Assembly: GCF_023955655.1 (NCBI RefSeq)
Contig: NZ_JAMXHT010000001.1
Coordinates: 310,001-374,000 of the forward strand
Reading direction: 5' to 3'
Source of the DNA: Ralstonia soli
GTDB taxonomy: Bacteria; Pseudomonadota; Gammaproteobacteria; Burkholderiales; Burkholderiaceae
DNA: 64,000 bases
Positions within the stretch are counted from its first letter, which is position 1. Each line of letters starts with the position of its first letter. A program made the position numbers and the translations under genes. Under the pieces are notes generated by a model. It made no database searches. It had not been told where the DNA came from and was given only the letters and a program-made list of their open reading frames with translations. Shown piece after piece: positions 39,488 to 48,924 of the stretch.

Positions 39488-40146
39488 GCGGATGCCCCGG
39501 TTGCCGCCACCGCCGGCGCAAGCCGCAGCGCGGGCGAATACTTCAGGGTGTCGATGCACGCCTCGAACAGGCGCTCGCGGTTGGCGGCGAGGCTGGAGGC
39601 ATCCGGGTAGAACAGGTAGTCGCCCATGATGCCGTTGAACGTGGCATGGAAGTGCGACACGGCCAGCGGGACGTCAAGGTCCGCCGGCAACTGCCCGCGC
39701 CGCGTCGCCTGCTCGATGATGCCGGTCAGGCGCGCCATGCCTTCCTCGAACGATTCCTGCTGGCGCTTGAGGATCGGGCTCGTGTCTTCCACGAACTCGC
39801 ACTTGTTGAACATGATCTCGAAGATCTTGCGCCAGTGCGCGTCTTCCACTAGTTGGCGCAGCAGGAAGTTGCCCACCGTGCGCAGTTCGCCCACCGGGTC
39901 GTCGGCTTCCACGCCCAGCGGCGTACACATGGTCTCCATCGGCAGCTTCACGCGCTCGCACATGGCGGAAAACACGTCGGTCTTGTTGCGGAAGTGCCAG
40001 TAGATCGCGCCGCGCGTCACGCCCGCAGCCTGGGCGATATCCGAGAGGGATGTGCGCGCCACGCCGCGCGCATAGAACACGTCTTCCGCCGCATCGAGGA
40101 TGCGGTTGCGTGTTTCGAGGGCTTCTTCCTTGGTTCGTCTAACCAT
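39484..40146 (-). CDS. acrR: TetR-family repressor of the RND efflux operon (AcrR/TtgR type)
   Basis: A 220-residue protein with the AcrR/TtgR N-terminus: MVRRTKEEALETRNRILDAA, then VTRGAIYWHFRNKTDVF, the helix-turn-helix recognition region. A TetR_C_2-type ligand domain follows. It is divergent from acrA-acrB-oprM, the standard arrangement for drug-responsive repression. A palindrome matching the AcrR/TtgR operator style overlaps the acrA promoter. The ATG at 40146 is used; a 31-codon upstream extension is not plausible as a TetR N-terminus. Confidence 0.92.
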   Translation of the reverse strand: MVRRTKEEALETRNRILDAAEDVFYARGVARTSLSDIAQAAGVTRGAIYWHFRNKTDVFSAMCERVKLPMETMCTPLGVEADDPVGELRTVGNFLLRQLVEDAHWRKIFEIMFNKCEFVEDTSPILKRQQESFEEGMARLTGIIEQATRRGQLPADLDVPLAVSHFHATFNGIMGDYLFYPDASSLAANRERLFEACIDTLKYSPALRLAPAVAATGASA

Positions 40147-40383
40147 GATGTTCCAGAGGAACGCCGGCGGCGGACCCTTGCCCACCGGCGTTCTTTCGAT
40201 TGGCTTTTGTGCGACGCACAAATCCAGGCAACGCACCATTGCGCTTCACACAACGCGGCGACAGGTTCGCTGGCTGACAATGCTTGTCGCAGCGCGGTAT
40301 ACGCTGCATCTTCGCGTAATTGCCGCCATGGCAATGAATTCCGGAAAAGTGTCAACGGAACCCATATTCCTCTGCGGCGCGAC

Positions 40384-40412
40384 TTACATACATACGCGAA
40401 CGTATCTATAAT
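40384..40412 (+). promoter_or_regulatory. acrA promoter overlapped by a palindromic operator
   Basis: TTACAT (40384-40389) and TATAAT (40407-40412) are 17 bases apart, an excellent sigma-70 promoter. Between and over them lies the inverted repeat ATACG-CGAA-CGTAT (40392-40405), extended to an imperfect palindrome at 40388-40409. A repressor bound there would block polymerase. Predicted transcription starts near 40419, giving a leader of about 310 bases before acrA. Confidence 0.75.
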
Positions 40413-40730
40413 AGCGCGCACTCCGTCGCTTGCCCATCGTCGTATGCGCCACATTGTGGCTGGGCAGCGCTTAGGATCCGACGCCGTGTCGTCGGCCCTC
40501 CCGAGGTTCGGAGATCGATTGCCGATCGCTCCCGCTTCTTTGCATTCTGGCCCCAGTTGTTGCGAGTTCGTCGCACAGGCCATATCGCATGCCGTCAGAT
40601 ACGGCTAGCATCGGACGTTTTCGTTTTTGTGTTTTTTGGTTTCGCTGACGGTTTGCCGGCGCCGCACTCGTTTGCGCTGCTTGGTATCTGGTATCCGCCG
40701 GCATCCGCTTATCGCCACATGGGGTCATCT

Positions 40731-41987
40731 ATGACGAACACCCGCCGTTATCACCAACTCGCTGCCGCCGCATTCGTGGTGGTGGCACTTGCAGCCTGCG
40801 GCAACAAGCAGGCACAAGGGCCGGGCGGCGCCGGCATGCCTCCGACCGAAGTCGGCGTTGTGACCGTGCAGCCGCACGCCGTTGGCCTGACCAGCGAACT
40901 GCCGGGCCGCCTCGAAGCCACGCGTGTGGCGCAGGTGCGTGCGCGGGTCGCGGGCATCGTGCTCAAGCGCACCTACGCGGAAGGCAGCGACGTCAAGGCC
41001 GGCCAGCAGCTCTTCCAGATCGATCCGGCGCAGTACAAGGCATCGCTCGACAGCGCGAAGGCGCAACTGGCGCGCTCGGAAGCCACGCAGGCCCAGGCGC
41101 AGATCAAGGCCGACCGCTACAAGCCACTGGTGGCGACCAATGCCATCAGCAAGCAGGACTTTGACGACGCGACCGCCGCCGCCAAGCAAGCCAGCGCCGA
41201 TGTAGCCGCTGCGCGCGCCGCCGTGGAGACCGCCAAGCTCAACCTGGGCTATGCCAGCGTGACCTCGCCGATCTCGGGCCGTGCCGGCCTGGCGCAGATC
41301 ACCGAAGGCGCGCTGGTCGGCCAGGGTGAGGCCACGCTGCTGACCACCGTGCAGCAGATCGACCCGATCTACCTGACCTTCACGCAGTCGAGCACCGAAG
41401 TGATGCGCCTGCAGGAAGCGCTCAAGGCCGGCAAGCTGGCCAAGGCCGGTGGCGATGCCGCCAAGGTGACGCTCGTCACTGAAGACGGCCGTGCCTACGC
41501 ACAAACCGGCAAGCTGTACTTCTCGGACCTGACGGTGGACCCGGCCACGGGCACGATCACGCTGCGCGCGATTGTCCCGAACCCCGAGCGCACCCTGCTG
41601 CCGGGCATGTATGTGCGAGCCCGCCTGGAGCAGGCCGTGGACGAGCAAGCCATCACGGTGCCGCAACAGGCCGTGACGCGCAGCCCGGACGGCGCTTCGG
41701 TCATGGTGGTCGACGAGAAGGGCCAGGCCGCCGTCCGCCCAGTCAAGGCCGATCGTTCGGTCGGCACCGAGTGGATCGTATCGAGCGGCCTGAAGGCTGG
41801 CGACAAGGTCATCGTCGACGGCTTGCAGAAGGTCCACCCCGGCGGACCGGTCAAGGCCGTGCCGTGGCAGCCGGGTGCGGCGTCGGGCCAAGACAAGGCA
41901 GCACAAGGTGGTGCCGGCGCAGCGCCGGCGGCCAGCGCCCCTGCAGCAAGCACTCCCGCTGCCAGCGCACCGGCAGCCAAGCAGTAA
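40731..41987 (+). CDS. acrA: RND efflux periplasmic adaptor lipoprotein
   Basis: A 418-residue membrane-fusion protein with lipobox VVALAAC, a lipoyl/barrel-sandwich domain (ARVAGIVLKRTYAEGSDVKA), an alpha-helical hairpin rich in Ala/Gln/Lys, and the beta-barrel region (LPGMYVRARLEQAVDEQAI). The C-terminal 40 residues are an Ala/Pro-rich tail. AcrA links the inner-membrane pump to the outer-membrane channel. A longer frame upstream lacks a lipoprotein signal, so ATG at 40731 is used (40719 is also possible). Confidence 0.95.
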   Translation: MTNTRRYHQLAAAAFVVVALAACGNKQAQGPGGAGMPPTEVGVVTVQPHAVGLTSELPGRLEATRVAQVRARVAGIVLKRTYAEGSDVKAGQQLFQIDPAQYKASLDSAKAQLARSEATQAQAQIKADRYKPLVATNAISKQDFDDATAAAKQASADVAAARAAVETAKLNLGYASVTSPISGRAGLAQITEGALVGQGEATLLTTVQQIDPIYLTFTQSSTEVMRLQEALKAGKLAKAGGDAAKVTLVTEDGRAYAQTGKLYFSDLTVDPATGTITLRAIVPNPERTLLPGMYVRARLEQAVDEQAITVPQQAVTRSPDGASVMVVDEKGQAAVRPVKADRSVGTEWIVSSGLKAGDKVIVDGLQKVHPGGPVKAVPWQPGAASGQDKAAQGGAGAAPAASAPAASTPAASAPAAKQ

Positions 41988-42002
41988 ACAAGGAGCCATC
42001 GC

Positions 42003-45000
42003 ATGGCAAAGTTTTTTATCGATCGCCCAGTCTTTGCCTGGGTGCTCGCGCTGTTCATCATCATCGGCGGGGCGATTTCGATCACCCAGTTGCCGATCTC
42101 GCAGTACCCGACCATTGCGCCGCCGGCTGTCATCATCACGGCCACGTATCCGGGTGCGAGCGCGAAGACGCTGGACGAATCCGTCACCAGCATCATCGAG
42201 CAGGAAATGAACGGCGCGGACGGCCTGCTCTACATGGAGTCGGTCAGCCAGGGCGGTAACGGCCAGGCGCAGATCACCGTGACGTTCAAGGCCGGCACCG
42301 ACCCGGCGCTGGCGCAGGTGGACGTGCAGAACCGCCTCAAGCGCGTGGAAGCACGCCTGCCGTCGGCCGTGACGCAGCAGGGCGTGCAGGTCGACAAGGC
42401 CCGCTCGAACTTCCTGCTGTTCGCCACGCTCAGCTCCACCGACGGCAAGATGGATCCGGTGGCGCTGGGTGACTACATCTCGCGCAACGTCCTCAACGAA
42501 ATCAAGCGCATACCCGGTGTCGGCCAGGCCATCCTGTTCGGTACGGAACGCGCGATGCGCATCTGGATCGACCCGGCCAAGCTCGTCGGCTACAAGCTGA
42601 CCCCGAGCGACGTCTACAACGCGATCCGCGCACAGAACTCGCTGGTTTCGGCCGGTACGATCGGCGATCTGCCCTCGACCTCCGACCAGCCGATCGCGGC
42701 GACTGTCGTGGTGGAAGGCCAGCTCACGACCACCGAGCAGTTCGGCAACATCGTGCTGGTGTCCAAGCCGGACGGTTCGCAGGTGCGCGTGAAGGACGTG
42801 GCGCGCCTGGAACTGGGTGGCCAGACCTACTCGACGTCGGCCCGCATCAATGGCCAGCCGATCTCCGCCATTGGTGTGCAGCTCTCGCCCACCGGTAACG
42901 CGCTGGGTACCGCCAAGGCCGTGAAGGCCAAGCTCGAAGAGCTCTCGAAGTACTTCCCGGCGGGCGTGGAATACAAGGTGCCGTACGACACCTCCAAGTT
43001 CGTCCAGATCTCGATCGAGGAAGTGGTCAAGACGCTGTTCGAGGCCATGGTGCTGGTGTTCCTGGTGATGCTGCTGTTCCTGCAGAACATCCGCTACACG
43101 CTGGTGCCGTCGATCGTGGTGCCGATCTCGCTGCTGGGCGCGTTCGCCACCATGAATGTGCTGGGCTTCTCGATCAACGTGCTGACCATGTTCGGGTTGG
43201 TGCTGGCGATCGGTATCCTGGTTGACGATGCCATCGTGGTGGTGGAAAACGTCGAGCGGATCATGGCCGAAGAGGGGCTGCCCCCGCGTGAAGCGACCCG
43301 CAAGGCCATGGGCCAGATCACGGGCGCCATCATCGGTATCACGCTGGTGCTGATGGCGGTGTTCATCCCGATGGCGTTCTTCGCGGGCTCGGTGGGCGCG
43401 ATCTATCGCCAGTTCTCGCTGTCGATGGTGTCGTCGATCTTCTTCTCGGCCCTCATGGCGCTGACGCTCACGCCTGCACTGTGCGCGACGCTGCTCAAGC
43501 CGATCGAGAAGGGTTCGCACCACGAGAAGAAGGGCTTCTTCGGCTGGTTCAACCGCATGTTCTCGAGCACCACGAACCGCTACCAGAGCTTCGTGGAGCG
43601 CATCCTGAAGAAGACCTTCCGCTACATGGTCATCTACGGTGCGCTGATTGCCGCGGTGGTGTTCCTGTTCCTGCGCCTGCCGTCTTCGTTCCTGCCGACC
43701 GAAGACCAGGGCTACATCATCACCAACATCCAGTTGCCGCCGGCCGCATCGGCCAACCGCACGCTGGAGGTGATCAAGCAGGTCGAGAACTACTACAAGC
43801 ACGAGAAGGCCGTCGAAAACATGGTCGCCGTGCAGGGCTTCAGCTTCTCGGGTAACGGCCCGAACGCCGGCCTGGTGTTCACCACGCTCAAGGACTGGAA
43901 GGAGCGCGGCAAGGATCAGTCTGCCGATGCCGTGGTCGGTCGTGCCTTTGGCGCGTTGTTCGGCGGCATCCGCGATGCGATCGTGTTCCCGCTGAGCCCG
44001 CCGCCGATCCCGGAGCTGGGCAACGCGACCGGCTTCACCTTCCGCCTGCAAGACCGTGGCGGCCTGGGGCATGACGCCCTGATGGCGGCGCGCAATCAAC
44101 TGCTGGGGATGGCCGCGAAGAGCAAGGTCATCACGGGCATGCGCCCGGAAGGCCTGGAAGACTCGCCGCAGTACCAGGTCGATATCGACCGCGAGAAGGC
44201 CAACGCGCTGGGCGTGTCGTTCTCCGACATCAACGCCGTGCTGTCGACGGCGCTGGGTTCGGCGTACGCGAACGACTTCCCGAACTACGGCCGTCAGCAA
44301 CGCGTGATCGTGCAAGCGGACAAGATCAACCGCATGCAGCCCGAAGACATCATGAACCTGTACGTGCGCAACGGGCAGGGCAACATGGTGCCGATGTCGA
44401 CGTTCGCGAAGGGCCACTGGATCGTCGGCCCGGTGCAGCTGGTGCGCTACAACGGCTATCCGGCCATCCGCCTGTCGGGCAGTGCTGCCCCGGGTGCCAG
44501 CTCGGGCGATGCCATGGCCGAGATGGAACGTCTGGCGAGCAAGCTGCCAGCCGGTATCGGCTACGAGTGGACGGGCCAGTCGCTGCAGGAAAAGTCCTCC
44601 GGCTCGCAGGCGCCGGCGCTGTATGCGCTGTCGCTGCTGGCGGTGTTCCTGGTGCTGGCGGCGCTGTACGAAAGCTGGTCGATCCCGGCGGCGGTGATTC
44701 TGGTGGTGCCGCTGGGTGTGCTCGGCGCACTGCTGGGCGTGACGCTGCGCGGCATGCCGGACGACGTGTACTTCAAGGTCGGCCTGATTGCGGTGGTGGG
44801 TTTGTCCGCCAAGAACGCAATTCTGATCATTGAATTCGCGAAGGACTTGCAGGCACAAGGCAAGGGCCTGATCGAAGCGACGCTAGAAGCCGTGCACCTG
44901 CGGTTCCGCCCGATCATCATGACGTCGTTCGCCTTCATCCTGGGCGTGCTGCCGCTGGCGATCGCCTCGGGGGCAAGCTCCGCCAGCCAGCGCGCCATCG

Positions 45001-45152
45001 GTACCGGCGTGATGGGCGGGATGATCACCGCGACGGTGCTGGCCGTGGTGCTGGTGCCGGTGTTCTTCGTGGTGGTCCGCCGCCTCTTCAAGGGCAGCGA
45101 GCGTCAACGCCGCCTGGATGCCGCGCACCGTCCGCTGGACGAGGAAATCTGA
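42003..45152 (+). CDS. acrB: RND multidrug efflux pump, inner-membrane subunit
   Basis: A 1049-residue RND transporter, full length for the AcrB/MexB/HAE-1 class. MAKFFIDRPVFAWVLALFII is the classic start; the proton-relay aspartates lie in LAIGILVDDAIVVVENVERI, and the twelve membrane helices and two porter loops are intact. It starts 15 bases after acrA with AAGGAG upstream. Substrates would be drugs, dyes and hydrophobic organics; the exact range cannot be read from sequence. Confidence 0.97.
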   Translation: MAKFFIDRPVFAWVLALFIIIGGAISITQLPISQYPTIAPPAVIITATYPGASAKTLDESVTSIIEQEMNGADGLLYMESVSQGGNGQAQITVTFKAGTDPALAQVDVQNRLKRVEARLPSAVTQQGVQVDKARSNFLLFATLSSTDGKMDPVALGDYISRNVLNEIKRIPGVGQAILFGTERAMRIWIDPAKLVGYKLTPSDVYNAIRAQNSLVSAGTIGDLPSTSDQPIAATVVVEGQLTTTEQFGNIVLVSKPDGSQVRVKDVARLELGGQTYSTSARINGQPISAIGVQLSPTGNALGTAKAVKAKLEELSKYFPAGVEYKVPYDTSKFVQISIEEVVKTLFEAMVLVFLVMLLFLQNIRYTLVPSIVVPISLLGAFATMNVLGFSINVLTMFGLVLAIGILVDDAIVVVENVERIMAEEGLPPREATRKAMGQITGAIIGITLVLMAVFIPMAFFAGSVGAIYRQFSLSMVSSIFFSALMALTLTPALCATLLKPIEKGSHHEKKGFFGWFNRMFSSTTNRYQSFVERILKKTFRYMVIYGALIAAVVFLFLRLPSSFLPTEDQGYIITNIQLPPAASANRTLEVIKQVENYYKHEKAVENMVAVQGFSFSGNGPNAGLVFTTLKDWKERGKDQSADAVVGRAFGALFGGIRDAIVFPLSPPPIPELGNATGFTFRLQDRGGLGHDALMAARNQLLGMAAKSKVITGMRPEGLEDSPQYQVDIDREKANALGVSFSDINAVLSTALGSAYANDFPNYGRQQRVIVQADKINRMQPEDIMNLYVRNGQGNMVPMSTFAKGHWIVGPVQLVRYNGYPAIRLSGSAAPGASSGDAMAEMERLASKLPAGIGYEWTGQSLQEKSSGSQAPALYALSLLAVFLVLAALYESWSIPAAVILVVPLGVLGALLGVTLRGMPDDVYFKVGLIAVVGLSAKNAILIIEFAKDLQAQGKGLIEATLEAVHLRFRPIIMTSFAFILGVLPLAIASGASSASQRAIGTGVMGGMITATVLAVVLVPVFFVVVRRLFKGSERQRRLDAAHRPLDEEI

Positions 45153-45154
45153 AC

Positions 45155-46711
45155 ATGCAGAAAATGATGACCTTCTCTTTGTCGACACGCGCGCCCGCGC
45201 TGTTGCCGGCGCTCCTGCTGGCCGCCGGCGTGCTGTCCGGCTGCTCGCTGGCGCCGACCTATGAGCGCCCGGAGGCTCCGGTCACGAGCACCTACCCGCA
45301 GGCGCCGGCCGGCTATGCCGTGCCGGCCGACAGCGCCAAGCCCGGCGAGAACGCCCCGCGTGCGGTCGACCTCGGCTGGCGCGAGTTCTTCCCCGATGCA
45401 CGCCTGCAGAAGCTGATCGGCCTGGCGCTCGAGAACAACCGCGACCTGCGCGTGGCCATGCTCAACGTCGAGGCCGCCCGTGCGCAGTACCGCCTGCAGA
45501 TCGCCGACCTGCTGCCGCCGGTCAACGCATCTGCGGTGTACACGCGCAGCCTGACGCCGCAGTCGATCTCGCAGACCGGGCAGGATATCCACACCAAGCA
45601 GTACCAGCTTGGCGTGGGCATCAGCAACTACCAGGTCAACCTGTTCAGCGTGGGCGATGTCACGCAATCGGCGCGCGCCAGCTACCTGGCAACCGACGAA
45701 GGCCGGCGTGCCGCGCAGATCAGCCTGATCTCGCAGGTGGCCAAGGCGTACCTGAACGAGCAGGCGTATGCCGAGCAGCTCGCGCTGGCCCAGCAGACGC
45801 TGAAGGGCCGCGAGGACTACTACAAGCTCGCCAAGCAGCGCTTTGACGTGGGTGCCTCGTCGGCGCTGGACCTGCGCCAGACTGAGACGCTGGTCGAGTC
45901 GGTCCGCGTGTCGGTGGCGCAGCTCACGCGCCAGTACGCCCAGGCGACCAACGCCCTGGTGCTGCTGGTGGGCGCACCGCTGCCGGCCGACCTGCCGGCA
46001 CCGACCACGGTGTCGTCGGAGAAGATCGTGGCGGACATCCCGCCCGGTTTGCCGTCGGAGCTGCTGGAGCAACGCCCCGACATCCGCCAGGCCGAGCAGC
46101 AACTGATCGCTCGCAACGCCAACATTGGCGTGGCGCGTGCGGCGTTCTTCCCGAGCATCGGGCTGACGTCCACTGCCGGCACCGCCAGCCCGGCGCTGCA
46201 TGATCTGTTCAAGAGCGGGACGATGCTGTGGTCGTTCGTGCCGAACCTGACGCTGCCGATCTTCAACTGGGGCACCAACGTCTTCAACCTGGACCTGACC
46301 AAGACCAACCAGAAGATCGCGGTCGCCAACTACGAGAAGACGATCCAGACGGCCTTCCGCGAAGTGTCCGACGCCCTCGTGGCGCGCGGTACGCTGGAAG
46401 AACAGGTGGCCGCGCAGAAGCGCTTCCGCGATGCCACGGCCGATCGGCTGACGCTGTCGGATCAGCGCTACCGCAACGGCGTGTCGAGCTTCCTCGACGT
46501 GCTCGATGCGCAGCGCGACCTGTTCAGCGCCGACCAGGCCCTGGTGCAAACGCGCTTGGCCCGCCTGACCAACGCCATCGATCTGTACACGGCGCTGGGC
46601 GGCGGCCTGCAGGAGCACAGCACCACCGTGGCGGCACAACAGGCGCAGCCGACGGCCGCGCCCGGCGTTGCACCCGCTGCGCCTGACATGACGCCGCAGC
46701 CATCGAAGTAA
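45155..46711 (+). CDS. oprM: Outer-membrane efflux channel lipoprotein (OprM/NodT family)
   Basis: A 518-residue TolC-like channel with lipobox GVLSGCSLAPTYERP and two outer-membrane efflux repeats (ALENNRDLRVAMLNVEAARA, LEQRPDIRQAEQQLIARNAN). It begins two bases after the acrB stop, completing the tripartite acrA-acrB-oprM operon. The C-terminal tail is Ala/Pro/Gln-rich. A terminator follows. Confidence 0.95.
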   Translation: MQKMMTFSLSTRAPALLPALLLAAGVLSGCSLAPTYERPEAPVTSTYPQAPAGYAVPADSAKPGENAPRAVDLGWREFFPDARLQKLIGLALENNRDLRVAMLNVEAARAQYRLQIADLLPPVNASAVYTRSLTPQSISQTGQDIHTKQYQLGVGISNYQVNLFSVGDVTQSARASYLATDEGRRAAQISLISQVAKAYLNEQAYAEQLALAQQTLKGREDYYKLAKQRFDVGASSALDLRQTETLVESVRVSVAQLTRQYAQATNALVLLVGAPLPADLPAPTTVSSEKIVADIPPGLPSELLEQRPDIRQAEQQLIARNANIGVARAAFFPSIGLTSTAGTASPALHDLFKSGTMLWSFVPNLTLPIFNWGTNVFNLDLTKTNQKIAVANYEKTIQTAFREVSDALVARGTLEEQVAAQKRFRDATADRLTLSDQRYRNGVSSFLDVLDAQRDLFSADQALVQTRLARLTNAIDLYTALGGGLQEHSTTVAAQQAQPTAAPGVAPAAPDMTPQPSK

Positions 46712-46730
46712 GGTGCGCGGTTGTTGGCTC

Positions 46731-46761
46731 GAAAGCCCGCCCGTTCAGGCGGGCTTTTTTT
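46731..46761. terminator. Terminator after oprM, overlapping the end of the topoisomerase gene
   Basis: AAAGCCCGCC pairs with GGCGGGCTTT, followed by seven T. It is symmetric enough to serve both converging transcripts, and the topoisomerase stop codon (46745) lies inside it. Confidence 0.88.
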
Positions 46762-47833
46762 CGTCCGTAGCACGGTGGCTGGCGCCCTCCAGAAAGCGCA
46801 GCAGGGCCGCCTCCTCGCGCCGCAGGCCTTTGCGGGCACGGGCGGGCGGCAGCGCGTTCAGCTCGCCCGCCAGGAAGGCGTCCACCACGGCCGGATGCAC
46901 GTAACACTTGCGGCAGACGGCCGGCGTATTCCCCAGGCGCTGCGCAACGGCGGCGATCACCTCTACCACCTGTCGGCGGGCGTCGGTGGCGTTCTCCGGC
47001 GTGCGTTCGCGCAGCAGGGCGAGCGCCAGCACGCTGCCTGCCCACGTGCGGTAATCCTTGGCTGTGAAATCCGCCCCGCTCAGGGTCTGCAAGTAGGCAT
47101 TCACATCGGCTGAATCGACAGCATGGCGCTCACCCGTCTCGTCGATGTACTGGAACAGCTCTTGCCCCGGCAGATCGACGCAGCGCCGGATGATGCGGGC
47201 CAGGCGCGGGTCCGATACCGACACATCGTGCTCGACGCCGCTCTTGCCCCGAAAGTGAAAACGCACCGTGTTGCCGCGCACTTCCACGTGGCGGTTGCGC
47301 AGCGTCGTGAGCCCGTACGAGCGGTTCTCGCGCGCATAGGCCGCGTTGCCCACACGCACGAGCGTGACGTCGAGCAGGTAGACCACCGTGGCCAGCATCT
47401 TCTCGCGCGTCAGCCCAGGTGCCGCCAGATGCGCGGTGATCGCCTCGCGCACGCGCGGCAGCGACTCCCCGAATGCCAGCAGCCGGCCGTACTTGTCGGC
47501 ATCGCGAAAGGCGCGCCAGTCGGCGTGATAGCGGTATTGCTTGCGCCCACGCGCATCGCGCCCGGTGGCCTGCAGATGACCGCCTGCATGCGGGCAGATC
47601 CAGACGTCGGTATAAGCCGGCGGGATCGCCAGCTTGTTGATGCGTGCCACCACGGCCGGATCGCGGATGCGCTCCCCGCGCGTATCAAAATAGACGAAGT
47701 GTCCGCGCAACCGGCGGCGGGTGTAGCCGGGGCGCGTGTCGTCCACGTAGCGCAGCCGCTCGGGCAGTGCATCAGCGGAAGTGGAGGAGCACGTGGCAGC
47801 AGAGGCCGGTGCAGGAGCTGGGGCGCGGTCCAC
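46745..47833 (-). CDS. DNA topoisomerase IB (poxvirus/bacterial type)
   Basis: A 362-residue type IB topoisomerase. The N-terminal domain has RYVDDTRPGYTRRRLRGHFV; the catalytic domain has LVRVGNAAYARENRSYGLTT, the lysine-bearing VRFHFRGKSGVEHDV, KDYRTWAGSVLAL, and the nucleophilic Tyr in CRKCYVHPAVVDAF near residue 316. It relaxes supercoils through a 3'-phosphotyrosine intermediate without ATP. Scattered in bacteria, so often an accessory gene; here it sits between an efflux operon and rpsU. Confidence 0.93.
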   Translation of the reverse strand: MDRAPAPAPASAATCSSTSADALPERLRYVDDTRPGYTRRRLRGHFVYFDTRGERIRDPAVVARINKLAIPPAYTDVWICPHAGGHLQATGRDARGRKQYRYHADWRAFRDADKYGRLLAFGESLPRVREAITAHLAAPGLTREKMLATVVYLLDVTLVRVGNAAYARENRSYGLTTLRNRHVEVRGNTVRFHFRGKSGVEHDVSVSDPRLARIIRRCVDLPGQELFQYIDETGERHAVDSADVNAYLQTLSGADFTAKDYRTWAGSVLALALLRERTPENATDARRQVVEVIAAVAQRLGNTPAVCRKCYVHPAVVDAFLAGELNALPPARARKGLRREEAALLRFLEGASHRATDEKKPA

Positions 47834-48020
47834 GGCAGAAGTCTCGAGATATGCCCGCCGCTAGCAAGCCGCGTTCCTCATGACCCTTGGCTGTCATGGC
47901 GTAGTATCGAGGCCACGCGATTGCGAAAAAATGCGGCAGAAAATGGCCTTCCCGCCACAATCGGTGGCGTCCTTGCATCGGTAAACAGATTCAACTACAC
48001 TGCACGCCCTCTGGGCGGTA

Positions 48021-48026
48021 TATAAT
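48021..48026 (+). promoter_or_regulatory. Candidate -10 box for rpsU
   Basis: A perfect TATAAT stands 43 bases before the rpsU start, in the 235-base gap after the divergent topoisomerase gene. No convincing -35 hexamer is seen at the right distance. Confidence 0.45.
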
Positions 48027-48068
48027 CCGCTGTTTCGCCGTCCACCCGAATACTGAGTAAGGGATACG

Positions 48069-48281
48069 ATGACCACTGTCCGTCTGAAAGAAAACGAACC
48101 GGTTGAAGTCGCGCTGCGCCGCTTCCGCCGTGAAATCGAGCGTACCGGCCTGATCAAGGAACTGCGCGCCCGCACCGCTTACGAAAAGCCGACGACCGAG
48201 CGCAAGCGCAAGAAGGCTGCAGCTGTGTCGCGCACGCGTAAACGCCTGCGTTCGCAAATGCTGCCGAAGAAGCTCTACTAA
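48069..48281 (+). CDS. rpsU: Small ribosomal subunit protein bS21
   Basis: A 70-residue, highly basic protein: [20 protein letters not shown] at the start and [13 protein letters not shown] at the end, the normal length and sequence for bS21. It binds the 30S platform near the anti-Shine-Dalgarno region. It is a single gene here, without the dnaG-rpoD partners seen in enterics. Confidence 0.97.
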   Translation: MTTVRLKENEPVEVALRRFRREIERTGLIKELRARTAYEKPTTERKRKKAAAVSRTRKRLRSQMLPKKLY

Positions 48282-48620
48282 GATCGCGCGGTTGTTTCGG
48301 TAGCACCAATCGGGTGCTGCCGCTGGCGGTGTGAAGTCAACCGACCTCCATTCCGCCGAGCTTGGTCCGTCGCGCCTTGTGCGCATCCCGGAAGCCCTTT
48401 CCGGATTCGGCCAATGCTCCACTCCTCGATACAGAAGCTCGCAAGATGCGGTTGATGGCCTGAGGCCGTTCTCCGCGTGCTTCGGCGCGCCTGCGTGCGC
48501 CCTCTCTGTTGCAAACGACCTCCGCCAGCGGTGAATGACCGGCTGGCTGTTGGCGTTTGCCTTGTCGATTGGGCTTGGGAGACCATTGGCGGTCATCCCC
48601 TGAACCCGCCTCCCGAGTCG
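48282..48620. other. Intergenic region after rpsU, with a stem-loop
   Basis: GGTAGCACC (48299-48307) pairs with GGTGCTGCC (48313-48321) in a nine-pair stem 18 bases after the rpsU stop. It has no T run, so it may protect or process the 3' end and not terminate on its own. Nothing else recognisable was found in the remaining 300 bases. Confidence 0.5.
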
Positions 48621-48875
48621 ATGATGCCGGCTGATTCCAACGATTACTGGTTCCCCGCCAAGCGTTACGGCTGGGGGTGGGGCCTGCCCTCGCGCTGGCA
48701 GGGTTGGGTGGTCCTGGCCATCTATGCGTTGTTATTGGCAGCGGGCGTCGTCGGGCTGCATCCAGGCCGGTCACAGTCGAGCTTTGCGCTCTACGTGCTG
48801 GGCATCACGGCGCTGCTGGTCCTGATTTGCTGGTGGAAGGGCGAGCCGCCGCGCTGGCGCTGGGGCGGAGACTGA
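48621..48875 (+). CDS. Small two-helix membrane protein of unknown function
   Basis: An 84-residue protein: aromatic N-terminus (NDYWFPAKRYGWGWGLPSRW), two predicted membrane helices (GWVVLAIYALLLAAGVVGL; FALYVLGITALLVLICWW), and a short basic/aromatic tail. ATG at 48621 and 48624 are both available. The pattern of W/Y/G before two helices is a recurring small-protein type in Burkholderiales, but no function is known to me. Confidence 0.65.
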   Translation: MMPADSNDYWFPAKRYGWGWGLPSRWQGWVVLAIYALLLAAGVVGLHPGRSQSSFALYVLGITALLVLICWWKGEPPRWRWGGD

Positions 48876-48924
48876 ACGCGCGCCTCGTCTTGTGCGCTTG
48901 CGCAGCGCCAGGCGCGCGATGCCG

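Noticed and set aside
40725..44858. A 1377-codon open frame antisense to acrA-acrB
   Set aside because: The product is His/Arg/Gln-rich with no domain, as expected from the third-position bias of a GC-rich gene read backwards; the sense strand encodes a full RND pump.
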